From: Lentisphaeria bacterium
GTDB lineage: Bacteria > Verrucomicrobiota > Lentisphaeria > Victivallales > UBA1829
Reading direction: 5' to 3'
Assembly: GCA_003526375.1 (NCBI GenBank)
Contig: DPDG01000085.1
Span: 1 to 23,192 of the forward strand
DNA length: 23,192 bases
The position numbers were made by a program, and so were the translations under genes. The notes beneath the pieces were generated by a model, which saw only the letters and a program-made list of their open reading frames with translations, was not told the origin of the DNA and made no database searches. Shown here one piece after another: positions 1-8,144 of the stretch (its first letter is position 1; each line of letters opens with the position of its first letter).

Positions 1-892
1 TGTCCAGCCAAGGGGCTAGGCGCACTGGTCTCAGTGCAATAACTGCTTTCCATTTATCTGCCCGAATGAATTCAAAAACTCTTCGTATAAGTGACACGCT
101 TTCCGGTTCATCTATAATTACTAATGTTTCTGCTGATGGATTAATGGCATTTATCCAGTCATTAGAACACGTCATTGTTTCTACATTAGCCCATAGTACT
201 TGAATAGGATTGCGCGCGGCCTTTTGCACAATTTCAATCAAAAAACGCGTTTTTCCAATACCCCCTTCGCCAATTATAGGTAGAACACGCGTTTCTTTTG
301 ATAACAAAAAATCATCAAAAAGTTTTTGCTCTTCAGAATGCCCAATATACGGTATTGACAACGTTTCTGCGAATTGTGCTTCGGTTTTCAGTGCCGCTTC
401 AGCTTCTATAACTGATAAAAAAACTCTATTTTTACCAGAAAAGTATTCTGCTGTAATAACAGGGAACTTGTTTAATTCAGATTCAAGTTTAAGGAGATTC
501 CAGTAATCGGCTTCTATCCCCTCGTTTTTAAATTCTGTTGATATCGAATCCCACTTTGTATTGTCATTGGGATTCACTGTAAAATTAGATACGATAATCC
601 AACGATCAACTCCTGTCCAACAATCGCGTTCATAACCATTGTCATTTTTATACTTTTTAATATTTTCTAGTTCTTCTTTTGCTATAGTGCAAATTTTTTC
701 AAAAGAGTTGTCTACACGAAACTTTGCTTGATATACAGTTTGCTTATTTCCAGAAAGAATATCTATTCCAGCATCCTTTCCCGGCCTATCAAACAACCTT
801 GCTTCGGCATCTTGAAAATATATCAATTTTGCGACCAAGGATTGAAATGTAACTCCATCAGTTATCATTCCCCAATTTATATTATCACTCAT
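1..892 (-). CDS. PD-(D/E)XK nuclease fused to STAND-like P-loop NTPase (3' end outside window)
   Basis: Reading the minus strand from an ATG at 892 gives 297 codons open to the window edge, so the C-terminal part is missing. Residues 1-60 carry a restriction-endonuclease-like core: G42-I-D44-I followed by Q55-A-K57, matching the D...QxK pattern of Mrr/Cap4-type nucleases. Residues 205-220 contain a Walker A (GEGGIGKT, K214), residues 257-262 a Walker B (LVIIDE), and an ALRP sensor-like strand follows at about 286. Nuclease plus STAND/AAA NTPase is the layout of several anti-phage effectors (Avs-like and related), in which a C-terminal sensor recognises phage protein; that sensor would lie off the window. 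A GAGG ribosome binding site sits just upstream of the ATG. The gene is AT-rich compared with the central block and lies near an IS3 element and a tRNA, consistent with an acquired defence island. Function is inferred from motifs only; the mobile context is circumstantial. Confidence 0.75.
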   Translation of the reverse strand, partial: MSDNINWGMITDGVTFQSLVAKLIYFQDAEARLFDRPGKDAGIDILSGNKQTVYQAKFRVDNSFEKICTIAKEELENIKKYKNDNGYERDCWTGVDRWIIVSNFTVNPNDNTKWDSISTEFKNEGIEADYWNLLKLESELNKFPVITAEYFSGKNRVFLSVIEAEAALKTEAQFAETLSIPYIGHSEEQKLFDDFLLSKETRVLPIIGEGGIGKTRFLIEIVQKAARNPIQVLWANVETMTCSNDWINAINPSAETLVIIDEPESVSLIRRVFEFIRADKWKAVIALRPVRLAPWLD

Positions 893-905
893 ATATTTTT
901 CCTCT

Positions 906-1079
906 CTATTTATTCTTCACAAAAGAATATATTTGATCGCCTTTTTTTGTCCGTGCACTTAATCCAGCTTTCTGCCGCAAATCACTCTTGGTCATATTAT
1001 GATCAATCAGCCATCTCCAATATTTTCGGTAGTCAGTTCGCGTTTTCTCATTGCCCCAAGTGGAAAAATATTCTTTGAA
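906..1079 (-). pseudogene. Fragment of a small HTH-like DNA-binding protein
   Basis: A 57-codon minus-strand frame ends 13 bases upstream of the nuclease-NTPase start. It is open from a stop codon at 1080-1082 and has no start codon except an internal ATG at 995. The stretch around MTKSDLRQKAGLS resembles the recognition region of small Cro/C1-type HTH regulators, but the usual downstream helix is absent and the 5' end is missing. It is most simply a gene truncated on its 5' side, next to where the IS3 element begins. It could also be the C-terminal tail of some other protein; I do not recognise the family with certainty. Confidence 0.4.
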
Positions 1080-1151
1080 CTAATATATTCATTTAAATCT
1101 AAAGTTCAAACGAGAAGTTTGATTTTTAAATGCGGAAATATGTAACCGAGA

Positions 1152-2318
1152 ATGGGAATGAGAATTTTACAGGAAACGCGAGATGAAATTGTTCGATTAT
1201 ACTCAAAAAATGTGCCGATTAAAGAGCTGATGGAGCGTTTCGGTGTTTCTCGAAGCTCAATTTATAACTATCTACAACTTGACAGAATGCACAGAAGCAC
1301 GAATGGCAACATGGCGGTAACCTTCCGCAAAATAACCAGCATGGAATCGGAGTTAGAGCGTTTACGTTTGGAAAATGAGATTTTGAAAACTTGTGGTTGC
1401 TATATTGATGCCCCACTTTCCGAGAAGCTGTCAGGGATTGATCGGTTATCAAATAAATATTCCATTCACTTGCTTTGCAGAACACTGAATGTTTTGCGTT
1501 CCACATACTATCATCATAGCTTACGAAGTCCGGAACAGCCGCTGTGGGAAAAAGAAGATGCAGAGATTCGGCCAATCGTTCAACAGATTTTCGATGAGAG
1601 CAAGGAGCGTTATGGCACAAGAAAATTAAAAGCGGAGCTCGAAAATAGAGGTTATGAAGTTTCGTTGAAAAGATTACGACGATATATGAAAGAGCTGAAT
1701 ATCAAAAGCAAACAGACTCAATTGAAATATTTTTCGTCTTCTAACCGTAAATATATGTACAGACGTAACAAGCTCAAACAACAATTTCTTCAAACTGCCC
1801 CCAATTTAGTTTGGGTCAGCGATGTAACCTATGTGCGAGTCGCAAAAGACTTCTATGCGATCTGTGTCGTAATTGATTTGTTTTCCAGAAAAGTCCTTGC
1901 TTATGAAATTGCCCCAAATAATACAGCTGAACTGATTATAACGACGTTCTTAAAAGCATTTGAGCTTCGGGATCGGCCTGATGGTTTGTTGTTTCATAGC
2001 GATCAAGGGACGCAATATACATCCTATAAGTTCCGTACCTTTCTGCGAGGACTGGGAGTCAAGCAATCTTTTTCCTATCCAGGAATACCTTATGACAATG
2101 CTGTTGCAGAATCCTTCTTTTCATCAATGAAGGTCGAGGAATTATCACATCACTTCTATGACGTATCAAAAGATCTGTTTCGGGATGTTGCCGAATACGT
2201 CGAATTCTTCAACTCGAAGCGACTTCACCAAAAGTTGGGGTACAAAACTCCTGATCAAATTGAAGCAATGTATCAGAACGGCGAACTTGAGCAACTGAGC
2301 TCAAAGTTGGAGGCATAA
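1152..2318 (+). CDS. IS3-family transposase, OrfA and OrfB in one frame
   Basis: This 388-residue protein catalyses insertion-sequence movement. Residues 10-45 form a helix-turn-helix (RFGVSRSSIYNYL), followed by a short leucine-rich coiled coil near 62-80, the usual OrfA part. The OrfB part has an HTH_21-like segment (about 135-195) and an integrase core with the catalytic triad D224 (WVSDVTY), D284 (FHSDQG) and E320 (DNAVAES), giving the family's DD(35)E spacing. Most IS3 members need a -1 frameshift to join OrfA to OrfB; here one uninterrupted frame encodes both, a known variant. All catalytic residues are present and there is no internal stop, so the protein may be active. Two start codons are possible (1152 and 1158) and no strong ribosome binding site decides between them. 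Confidence 0.93.
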   Translation: MGMRILQETRDEIVRLYSKNVPIKELMERFGVSRSSIYNYLQLDRMHRSTNGNMAVTFRKITSMESELERLRLENEILKTCGCYIDAPLSEKLSGIDRLSNKYSIHLLCRTLNVLRSTYYHHSLRSPEQPLWEKEDAEIRPIVQQIFDESKERYGTRKLKAELENRGYEVSLKRLRRYMKELNIKSKQTQLKYFSSSNRKYMYRRNKLKQQFLQTAPNLVWVSDVTYVRVAKDFYAICVVIDLFSRKVLAYEIAPNNTAELIITTFLKAFELRDRPDGLLFHSDQGTQYTSYKFRTFLRGLGVKQSFSYPGIPYDNAVAESFFSSMKVEELSHHFYDVSKDLFRDVAEYVEFFNSKRLHQKLGYKTPDQIEAMYQNGELEQLSSKLEA

Positions 2319-2324
2319 AAATAA

Positions 2325-2369
2325 AGCATCCCGACCAAGGGTGGTCCTGATCAGGATAACTTTTATGCT
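2325..2369. repeat. Branched inverted repeat between the IS3 gene and tRNA-Ser
   Basis: The outer arms AGCAT (2325-2329) and ATGCT (2365-2369) enclose two adjacent palindromes: GACCA-AGGG-TGGTC (2333-2346) and CCTGATCAGG (2346-2355). Together they could fold into a three-way junction. It may be a transcription terminator for the transposase or the tRNA, or part of the IS right end. No T-run follows on the plus strand. Confidence 0.4.
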
Positions 2370-2424
2370 CATATGGAATTAAACTGTCTAAGACAATCAT
2401 TGCAAATTCCATTCTCATATCAAA

Positions 2425-2514
2425 TGGCGGAGAGAGTGGGATTCGAACCCACGGTAGAGTTACCCCTACACAACATTTCCAATGTTGCGTCTTCGACCAC
2501 TCGGCCATCTCTCC
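2425..2514 (-). tRNA. tRNA-Ser (anticodon GGA), CCA encoded
   Basis: The minus strand folds into a class II tRNA. The acceptor stem GGAGAGA (2514-2508) pairs with TCTCTCC (2435-2429), followed by G73 and an encoded CCA (2427-2425). The anticodon stem is CAACA/TGTTG with loop TTGGAAA, giving anticodon GGA. A long variable arm and the T-loop GTTCGAATC are present. The 3' end faces the IS3/nuclease-NTPase DNA, the orientation expected when a tRNA is used as an integration site. Confidence 0.96.
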
Positions 2515-2533
2515 GTTCCGGATCAGATTCCAA

Positions 2534-2561
2534 AATATAAAGCAGAATTCGATTTTGTCAA
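2534..2561 (-). promoter_or_regulatory. Sigma70-type promoter for tRNA-Ser(GGA)
   Basis: On the minus strand a perfect -35 TTGACA (2561-2556) is followed after 16 bases by TATATT (2539-2534), about 20 bases before the mature tRNA 5' end at 2514. A ten-base direct repeat, AATTCTGCTT, overlaps this region (one copy before the -35, one in the spacer). Confidence 0.75.
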
Positions 2562-2588
2562 GCAGAATTTGAAAAAACCAGCTATTTT

Positions 2589-5500
2589 TTATTTCGACTG
2601 TCTGCTGTCATAATGCTGCCAGAACTCTTCAGGAGATGTTGTCACGGAAGAAGTCATGATCGTTGAAATGTTATCCGTCAATACCCGCAGAAAAGGCATC
2701 TGCCGCAACGGCTCAATATCTTTCAATCCTTTGGGAATATTCAGAAACTCCAGCGTCTCAATCAAATAGACCGGTGAAATATCCTTGAGTTTCGTGCAAT
2801 TGCCCAAATCCAGCATCAGAAGAGGCATATCGCGCACCGGATCAATATCGGAAACATTTGTCGAATCAATCAGCAACGCTTCCAGCGGAAGCCCTTTCAA
2901 AGGTCCGATATCTTTCAGCGGATTTCTGCCGACATCCAGAACTTTCAACGTTTCCATGCCGAACAACGGCTGAAGTGAAAGAATCCGGTTGCCCCGAAGT
3001 TTCAGTTTCTCCACAGTCGCAGAACGCAATGCATCCAGGGACGAAATCTTATTATCCGCGGCATTCAGGGAGACCAGAAGCATGCCGCGCACCGGAGTCA
3101 GATCCTGAATCTGATTGTTTGCGCAATTCAGACTTTTCAGCATCATGCCGCGCAAAGGCGTCAGGTCGGAAATATTGTTTCCCTGACAGCTCAACACCTC
3201 CAGCGGCATTCCCTCGATTCCGTCCAGAGATGTCAGCTTGTTTCCGGAACAGTCCAGATAGACCAGAGGAAGCGAGGCAATCGGTTTCAGGGAACGCAGA
3301 CCGAAACCGGAAACATCCAGGCGTTTGAGATTCTTTGTACGGGCAATCATCGACATCAGGGCATCAGCCGCATCCTGCGGCAATTCCTGGTGCGGCAACT
3401 GAAGAATCCGTGTAATCACATTGGTATTCGGGTTTAACTCGAAGACTTCGCGCATGAGCTGAAGCGCCTGCATATAGTTGCCGTCGCGCCACAGCAGAGA
3501 GGCATCCAATTCCAGAATACGGTCACGGTACTTGAACTTCGCAAATTGTGCGGCGATCCGTTTCTTGATCTCGACCAGAGTGCCGGTGCGCCGCTCCGGG
3601 TCGGCGATTTTGGATGCCGCTGTCATATATGCTTTTACCAGAGCCATTTCCGCAAGCGGCGTCCTTGCGTAGCTGTCCGCAATTTGCAGATACTTTCCGA
3701 TTGCAGCGTCAAAAAGACGTGCCTCCAGCAACGTATCGCCGGCAATCAGGGGAGTCGTTTTTTCGGGGATTGCCAGGCGGTAGACGGAAAGCGACCGGAT
3801 TTTCAAACCGTTGGCAAAGGCGCGGATCCCGACCCGGCAGAGACCTTCGCCTGTCGGGGGGAAGTAATCGTAGGAACTGACGGAATGGTTTTTGTCTATC
3901 GTCATGGAAAGATGGTCATCCCTGCGGATCACAGTGATCGTAACATCCTGATCCGAAGCAAGTTTCGTTTCTCCGGAACTGATATACTCCACGGAAAGCG
4001 GGTCATTGACTTTTGCAATCGCATCCTTGGTCCCGCCGAATCCGGCAATGATGAAAGAATATCCGGGCGGCACCTGCCACCAGTCCTTGAGCGGTGTAAT
4101 ATGGCTGTTGACAGAGATTTCCAACGCCTCCATAACCGGCGGAGCGGAAACCGTCAATACCACTTTGACATTGCCGTAAAGTCTGGAGTCCAGCCAGAGC
4201 CAGCCGCCTTTTGCCATTTCCAGCCCTTCCTGAGTCAGCTTCCATTCCGGTGCGGGCTTGCCAAGCGTGGAATCCATGAAGGAGAGTCCGTTCAACGTGG
4301 CATCCGGACGCGTAAATGTCTGCTGATAGACGGGAACCCAGTCACTCTGCCAGCGGGAAATTTCAAAGAAGGCATAAAATCCTAGCGTGACCGCCAGCAG
4401 CAAAGTGACGCAGATCGAAGTCACCATCAGGCGGTGACGCTTGATCAGGAGCAGAAACTTTTTCAACACACCGGCTTTTTCCGCTTTCGTGTCAAAACCG
4501 TCGATATAGGCAATAACCTCATCACGCAGTTCCTTGACCGAAGAATAACGGTTTGCCGGGTTTACGCTCATGGCTTTCAGAATGACAGCTTCGATGCCGT
4601 AGGGAATTTCGCGTCCGGGGACACGTTCACCGGGTCTGATAATGTTGCCGTAGATCGTATCATGGAGCATACTCTTCAGATCGCCCGGCTCAATCGGGTC
4701 TTTGTAAGTCACCATGGCGTAAAGAATTGCGCCGAGTGCATAAACGTCTGTCCGGACATCGCTCCGGCTGTTTCTGCCCGCCGCCTGTTCCGGCGCCATA
4801 TACCCCGGCGTTCCATTCATGACGCCGTCCATCGTCAGCTTGAAATTGGAATACCCTTTTCCGAGGCGTGTGTTGCGCACCGGCTGTTCCTCGTTCACAT
4901 TGGTATGCTTTCCGGAAATGGACCGGGCCAGTCCCCAGTCGAGAATCAATACTTCGCCGAATTCTCCGATCTGCACATTTTCAGGTTTGAGGTCCAGATG
5001 AATAATCCCTTTGGAATGGGCAAATGCCACACCGTTGCAGATACGCAGATACATACGCATCAGGGAGTCGAAACTGTAATTTTTCAGATATGCGGGGTTC
5101 CCTTCATCCATCTTTTTCAGAAGTGAAGCCAGCGACTCGCCGCTCAGCAGTTTCATCGTAAAATAAGGCGAACCGGAAGAATCGATGCCGATGTCATGAA
5201 CCGGAACGATATTCGGATGTTCCAGACTTGCCGTGACGCGCGCTTCCTGAATGAAACGCAGGATTTCCGCGCGGGAACGGTGTTCGATATCCGGCATCAG
5301 AGCCATCGCGACATCGCGCATCGTATCGTTGTCGCGTACCTGAAGCACCATCTTCATGCCGCCGCGGCCAATACTCCGCCGGAATTTATATTTATCCTGC
5401 GGCTTGACCGAAAGCTTTGCCGTCACAAAATCATCGATATCCAGCGACTTCGGATCAATCTTCGCAGTCGCCTCCATGTCGGTTCTCCGCATCCGCTCCC

Positions 5501-5603
5501 GTGCCTTGATCTCATGGATTTCATTCTGCACGTTATTCATTGCCTGCGATCCGGCGGTCTCCGTCGCCGGCAGCCGGAGTGCATTGTCTTTCCTGTCAGC
5601 CAT
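2589..5603 (-). CDS. Transmembrane Ser/Thr protein kinase with extracytoplasmic leucine-rich repeats
   Basis: This 1004-residue protein has a cytoplasmic kinase domain (about 72-370), one membrane helix (about 392-414), an extracytoplasmic domain (about 430-640), a TPR-like helical part (about 640-755) and about ten leucine-rich repeats of roughly 21 residues (759-978). Kinase motifs: glycine loop IGRGGMKMV (78-86), alpha-C glutamate E120, catalytic loop HLDLKPEN (D204, N209), DWG (222-224, replacing DFG) and APE (270-272). The VAIK lysine is missing: the strand reads VAMA (98-101). K84 in the glycine loop sits where WNK kinases place their relocated catalytic lysine, so activity is plausible rather than lost. 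The start is supported by AAGG/AGGA just upstream and by a 9-base gap to the radical SAM gene, so it is probably the last gene of that operon. The LRRs suggest an extracellular or envelope ligand-sensing role; this is inference. Confidence 0.9.
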   Translation of the reverse strand: MADRKDNALRLPATETAGSQAMNNVQNEIHEIKARERMRRTDMEATAKIDPKSLDIDDFVTAKLSVKPQDKYKFRRSIGRGGMKMVLQVRDNDTMRDVAMALMPDIEHRSRAEILRFIQEARVTASLEHPNIVPVHDIGIDSSGSPYFTMKLLSGESLASLLKKMDEGNPAYLKNYSFDSLMRMYLRICNGVAFAHSKGIIHLDLKPENVQIGEFGEVLILDWGLARSISGKHTNVNEEQPVRNTRLGKGYSNFKLTMDGVMNGTPGYMAPEQAAGRNSRSDVRTDVYALGAILYAMVTYKDPIEPGDLKSMLHDTIYGNIIRPGERVPGREIPYGIEAVILKAMSVNPANRYSSVKELRDEVIAYIDGFDTKAEKAGVLKKFLLLIKRHRLMVTSICVTLLLAVTLGFYAFFEISRWQSDWVPVYQQTFTRPDATLNGLSFMDSTLGKPAPEWKLTQEGLEMAKGGWLWLDSRLYGNVKVVLTVSAPPVMEALEISVNSHITPLKDWWQVPPGYSFIIAGFGGTKDAIAKVNDPLSVEYISSGETKLASDQDVTITVIRRDDHLSMTIDKNHSVSSYDYFPPTGEGLCRVGIRAFANGLKIRSLSVYRLAIPEKTTPLIAGDTLLEARLFDAAIGKYLQIADSYARTPLAEMALVKAYMTAASKIADPERRTGTLVEIKKRIAAQFAKFKYRDRILELDASLLWRDGNYMQALQLMREVFELNPNTNVITRILQLPHQELPQDAADALMSMIARTKNLKRLDVSGFGLRSLKPIASLPLVYLDCSGNKLTSLDGIEGMPLEVLSCQGNNISDLTPLRGMMLKSLNCANNQIQDLTPVRGMLLVSLNAADNKISSLDALRSATVEKLKLRGNRILSLQPLFGMETLKVLDVGRNPLKDIGPLKGLPLEALLIDSTNVSDIDPVRDMPLLMLDLGNCTKLKDISPVYLIETLEFLNIPKGLKDIEPLRQMPFLRVLTDNISTIMTSSVTTSPEEFWQHYDSRQSK

Positions 5604-5612
5604 TCCTTCACC

Positions 5613-6482
5613 TTATAAAAACAGCGGGACTTTCCCCGCGCCATTTCTGTCAAGACTTCCTTCTGCAAGCACCTGGTCCAGCAACGCCGTCATCCGTTCC
5701 CTGTCCTTCGGGAAACGTCCCTCCAGTGGAAACGGCACGGAGGAATGATTCGCCCGGAAGACCGTGGAAGCCAGTTCCAGACCTGCAATCAAGTTCCGCA
5801 TCTCACGCACAGATCCGTATTCCGTCAGAGGCTCATAGCCCTCATACATCTTCAAACCCGGCACTTCGATAAAACGCAGCAGGGAAAGAATCTCCGGCTG
5901 CATCTCCTTCAATACGGAAGCGGTGTCACGCACATGTCCGTCGCTGAAACGCCGCCCGCCGATTCCGGCAAGAATCATGACCGAGGTTTTGATTCCCGAT
6001 GTCCGGAGTCTGCGCACCGCCTCCGTCATATGCGCCGCGGTATCATCTTTGCCTGCCAGTCGCAGCACATCCTCATTTCCGCTTTCCAGTCCCATATAGA
6101 CAAGCGAAAGTTTCAATTTGTGCAGCCGCTCCAGCGCTTCCGGCGTTTTCGACAGCACGGAGGAACCGTTTGCATACATCGTAACCCGTGTCAGACGGGG
6201 AAACTTTTCATTCAGATATTCCAGAATCCGGCAGAGTGCACCAAACGGCAGAAACATCGCATCGCCGTCCGCCAGAAAAATCCGCCGGACGCTCCTCCAT
6301 CCGGATTCGGAGGCGCGGTCAATGTCCCCGAAAATATCCCGCAGCGGACGTTCGCAATAGCGTACTCCTTTGTACATTCCGCAGAAACGGCAGGCATTGT
6401 GAGGACACCCCCGTGACACCTGGAAGATCAGGCTTTCCGCCTCGGCAGGCGGTCTGAACAACGGTTCCTCCAGCCAGTCCAT
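5613..6482 (-). CDS. Radical SAM protein of unknown substrate
   Basis: This is a 289-residue protein from the ATG at 6482. An upstream TTG at 6497 is in frame, but AAGGG sits 7 bases before the ATG, which I prefer. Near the N-terminus, GCPHNACRFCGMYKG holds the three cluster-binding cysteines C26, C31 and C34. The spacing is CX4CX2C rather than the usual CX3CX2C. A TIM-barrel-like order follows, with YANGSS near 105-110 and GLESGNEDVLRLAGK near 132-146, as in COG1032/HemN-like radical SAM proteins. There is no B12 domain and no obvious extra Fe-S cluster domain. It lies between an RNA methyltransferase (11-base gap) and the kinase (9-base gap), so it is cotranscribed with both. The substrate cannot be read from the sequence. 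Confidence 0.85.
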   Translation of the reverse strand: MDWLEEPLFRPPAEAESLIFQVSRGCPHNACRFCGMYKGVRYCERPLRDIFGDIDRASESGWRSVRRIFLADGDAMFLPFGALCRILEYLNEKFPRLTRVTMYANGSSVLSKTPEALERLHKLKLSLVYMGLESGNEDVLRLAGKDDTAAHMTEAVRRLRTSGIKTSVMILAGIGGRRFSDGHVRDTASVLKEMQPEILSLLRFIEVPGLKMYEGYEPLTEYGSVREMRNLIAGLELASTVFRANHSSVPFPLEGRFPKDRERMTALLDQVLAEGSLDRNGAGKVPLFL

Positions 6483-6493
6483 CGCATTACCCT

Positions 6494-7264
6494 TCAAATT
6501 TTTCCGGCGGCATTCAGCCGTCTCACATGCTCGAAAAGAATGACGGTTGCCGCCTGTGCCACATTCAGCGACTCGGCATCGCCGGGCATCGGGATCAGAA
6601 CATTCACGGAACCGGGGATTTCTCCCGCTCCCGCCCCCTCGCTGCCGAGCACAATCACACTTTTTGCAAACAGCTCAGGCTCCGTGAAAATACTGCGTCC
6701 GCCACCGGGTGCGGTCCGAAAAATATTCGAATATCCTTTGGCACGGAGAAGCTCCACAACATCATCAAGGGCCCCATATTCCCTCATGGTCAACGCAAAC
6801 TGGGCGCCGGAAGCCGAACGCACCGCTTTATCGGAATACGGGTCTACAGACCCCTTTGTCATCCAGATTTCCCTGAGCCCGGCTGCACGCGCCGTCCGGA
6901 TGATCGTTCCGAAATTTCCGGGGTCCCCGACACGGTCCAGAAGCAATACGAACGGATCGGCAACAGGAACCTCCCGCGGTGTCTTTTCCGGTCTGCGTGC
7001 CACAACCATGATGCCCTGCGAGTGAATGACGGTATTGGAAATGCGGTCAAATTCCACCGCAGGCAGGATCAGCGGTTCCACAGGCAGACTGTCACGCAGC
7101 ACGACATCCTCTCGCAGAATCAGCAATTCCACGAGATCCGGACGTAAATTCAATATTTCGCGTGAAGAACGGAATCCGTCACAGATACAAAACTCACTCC
7201 CTTTCCGTCCATGCCGTGTGGAAAGGGAACGGATCAATGCCTCCTGACGTCTGGTAAGCTGCAA
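6494..7264 (-). CDS. SpoU/TrmH-family RNA 2'-O-methyltransferase
   Basis: It probably methylates the 2'-hydroxyl of a ribose in rRNA or tRNA using S-adenosylmethionine. The protein is 256 residues. The C-terminal SPOUT domain shows the three family motifs: DPGNFGTIIRTARAAG (about 114-129), VLGSEGAGA (about 203-211) and IPMPGDAESLNVAQAA (about 222-237). An N-terminal substrate-binding domain (about 1-95) is present, as in RlmB-like and TsnR-like members. The start is a TTG at 7264; AAGGA seven bases upstream overlaps the stop of the preceding TPR gene and no near ATG competes. The target nucleotide cannot be assigned from sequence. Confidence 0.9.
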   Translation of the reverse strand: MQLTRRQEALIRSLSTRHGRKGSEFCICDGFRSSREILNLRPDLVELLILREDVVLRDSLPVEPLILPAVEFDRISNTVIHSQGIMVVARRPEKTPREVPVADPFVLLLDRVGDPGNFGTIIRTARAAGLREIWMTKGSVDPYSDKAVRSASGAQFALTMREYGALDDVVELLRAKGYSNIFRTAPGGGRSIFTEPELFAKSVIVLGSEGAGAGEIPGSVNVLIPMPGDAESLNVAQAATVILFEHVRRLNAAGKI

Positions 7265-7274
7265 TGCGGAATCC

Positions 7275-7976
7275 TTATTTTTTCACCACGGGTTCCGCCG
7301 CGGTTTTTACTGTGGCAGGTGCCGCCGGGATTTTCTGGAGAAGCGCATTTGAATATGTGCCCCAGACACCGGTCACAGTGCCGGAATCAGGGCGGAAACG
7401 GGAGAGATAGGTCCTTGCCCGCTCGTAATTTTTCTGTTCAAAATAGATGCGCCCTGCTGCATAGGCGGCCTCGGCTCTCAGGTCGGGAAGCGTCTGCATA
7501 TTGTCGGCAATTCCGGCAAAAACTTTCAACGCATCTTCTTTCTTGCCCGTCAGTTCATCCAGATAACCAAGGGCGAGAGAGGCTTTTTCGGAAAGGAATG
7601 CATTGGATGTGTTTTTTGCGATCAATTCAAATTGTGCTCTCGCCGCGGTATAATCCTTCTTTTCAAGATAGAGGGATGCAAGCCTGAAGCGGGCAGCCGG
7701 AGCCGAAGCCGCCGAAGGAGCCTTTTCAAGAGCCGCCGTGATCTCCTCAAGCGTATTCGCCCTGGCAAACATTTCGGCGCTTTTCCGTGCATTGGAGTTG
7801 CGGATCACGATCACGGTAAAAACAATCGCCACAACAAGAACGAGGACAATGCATCCGGCAACCAGATATTTTCCGTTTTCAATTACCCAGGCTTCAAATC
7901 TGTCAAAATCCTCGCTGATCTCATCAACAAGATTGTCATTGCCTTTCGAGGTCATTTTCTTCAAGTTTTTCGCCAT
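7275..7976 (-). CDS. Membrane-anchored tetratricopeptide-repeat protein (YfgM-like layout)
   Basis: I take the ATG at 7976 (MAKNLKK), giving 233 residues; a longer frame reaches 8087 but its first part would fill the thiE promoter gap and does not look like protein. A charged N-terminus is followed by one membrane helix (about 37-58) and then TPR-like helical pairs (about 85-200), for example YLEKKDYTAARAQFELIAK and YFEQKNYERARTYLSRF. An alanine/proline/valine-rich lysine-ended tail closes the protein. The topology matches YfgM/TPR_21 proteins, which in other diderms work with the Sec translocon and periplasmic chaperones; this role is only inferred. It is the first gene of the operon leading to the methyltransferase (10-base gap), radical SAM protein and kinase. 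Confidence 0.8.
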   Translation of the reverse strand: MAKNLKKMTSKGNDNLVDEISEDFDRFEAWVIENGKYLVAGCIVLVLVVAIVFTVIVIRNSNARKSAEMFARANTLEEITAALEKAPSAASAPAARFRLASLYLEKKDYTAARAQFELIAKNTSNAFLSEKASLALGYLDELTGKKEDALKVFAGIADNMQTLPDLRAEAAYAAGRIYFEQKNYERARTYLSRFRPDSGTVTGVWGTYSNALLQKIPAAPATVKTAAEPVVKK

Positions 7977-8144
7977 GATCCAACTCTGTCCTTCTTTATT
8001 TGATATCATCATACTCCATTGCCATATCCCGTAAATATAACCGCTCTCCCCTGCTAAATCAATTATGAACCCTTTCTTTTTTTGCAAATCGAGCTATATT
8101 TTCTCTGAAAAATTGAATATCGGGATAATATAAGGTAAAAAATC

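Larger units (their letters stand above)
1081..2424 (+). mobile_element. IS3-family insertion sequence (ends not resolved)
   Basis: The transposase gene at 1152-2318 defines the element. The outer limits given are the neighbouring landmarks: the truncated HTH-like frame on the left and the tRNA-Ser 3' end on the right. I could not find convincing matched terminal inverted repeats or a target-site duplication by eye. A small hairpin with a T tail (TCAAAC/GTTTGA, 1106-1127) lies just before the gene, as often seen in IS elements to block outside transcription. A branched inverted repeat follows the gene (2325-2369). Confidence 0.5.

Noticed and set aside
728..1078. Plus-strand 116-residue frame across the nuclease-NTPase start and HTH fragment
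   Set aside because: It runs antisense through a gene with clear nuclease motifs; no ribosome site or family signal.
3546..4385. Long plus-strand open frame opposite the kinase gene
   Set aside because: It mirrors the codon pattern of the kinase on the other strand, has a cysteine/histidine/arginine-rich random look and no domain. The similar long frame at 4434-5126 is rejected for the same reason.
7977..8144. Possible TPP riboswitch upstream of thiE
   Set aside because: The gap shows no CTGAGA or other THI-box pairing by eye, and most of it belongs to the divergent gene's leader.
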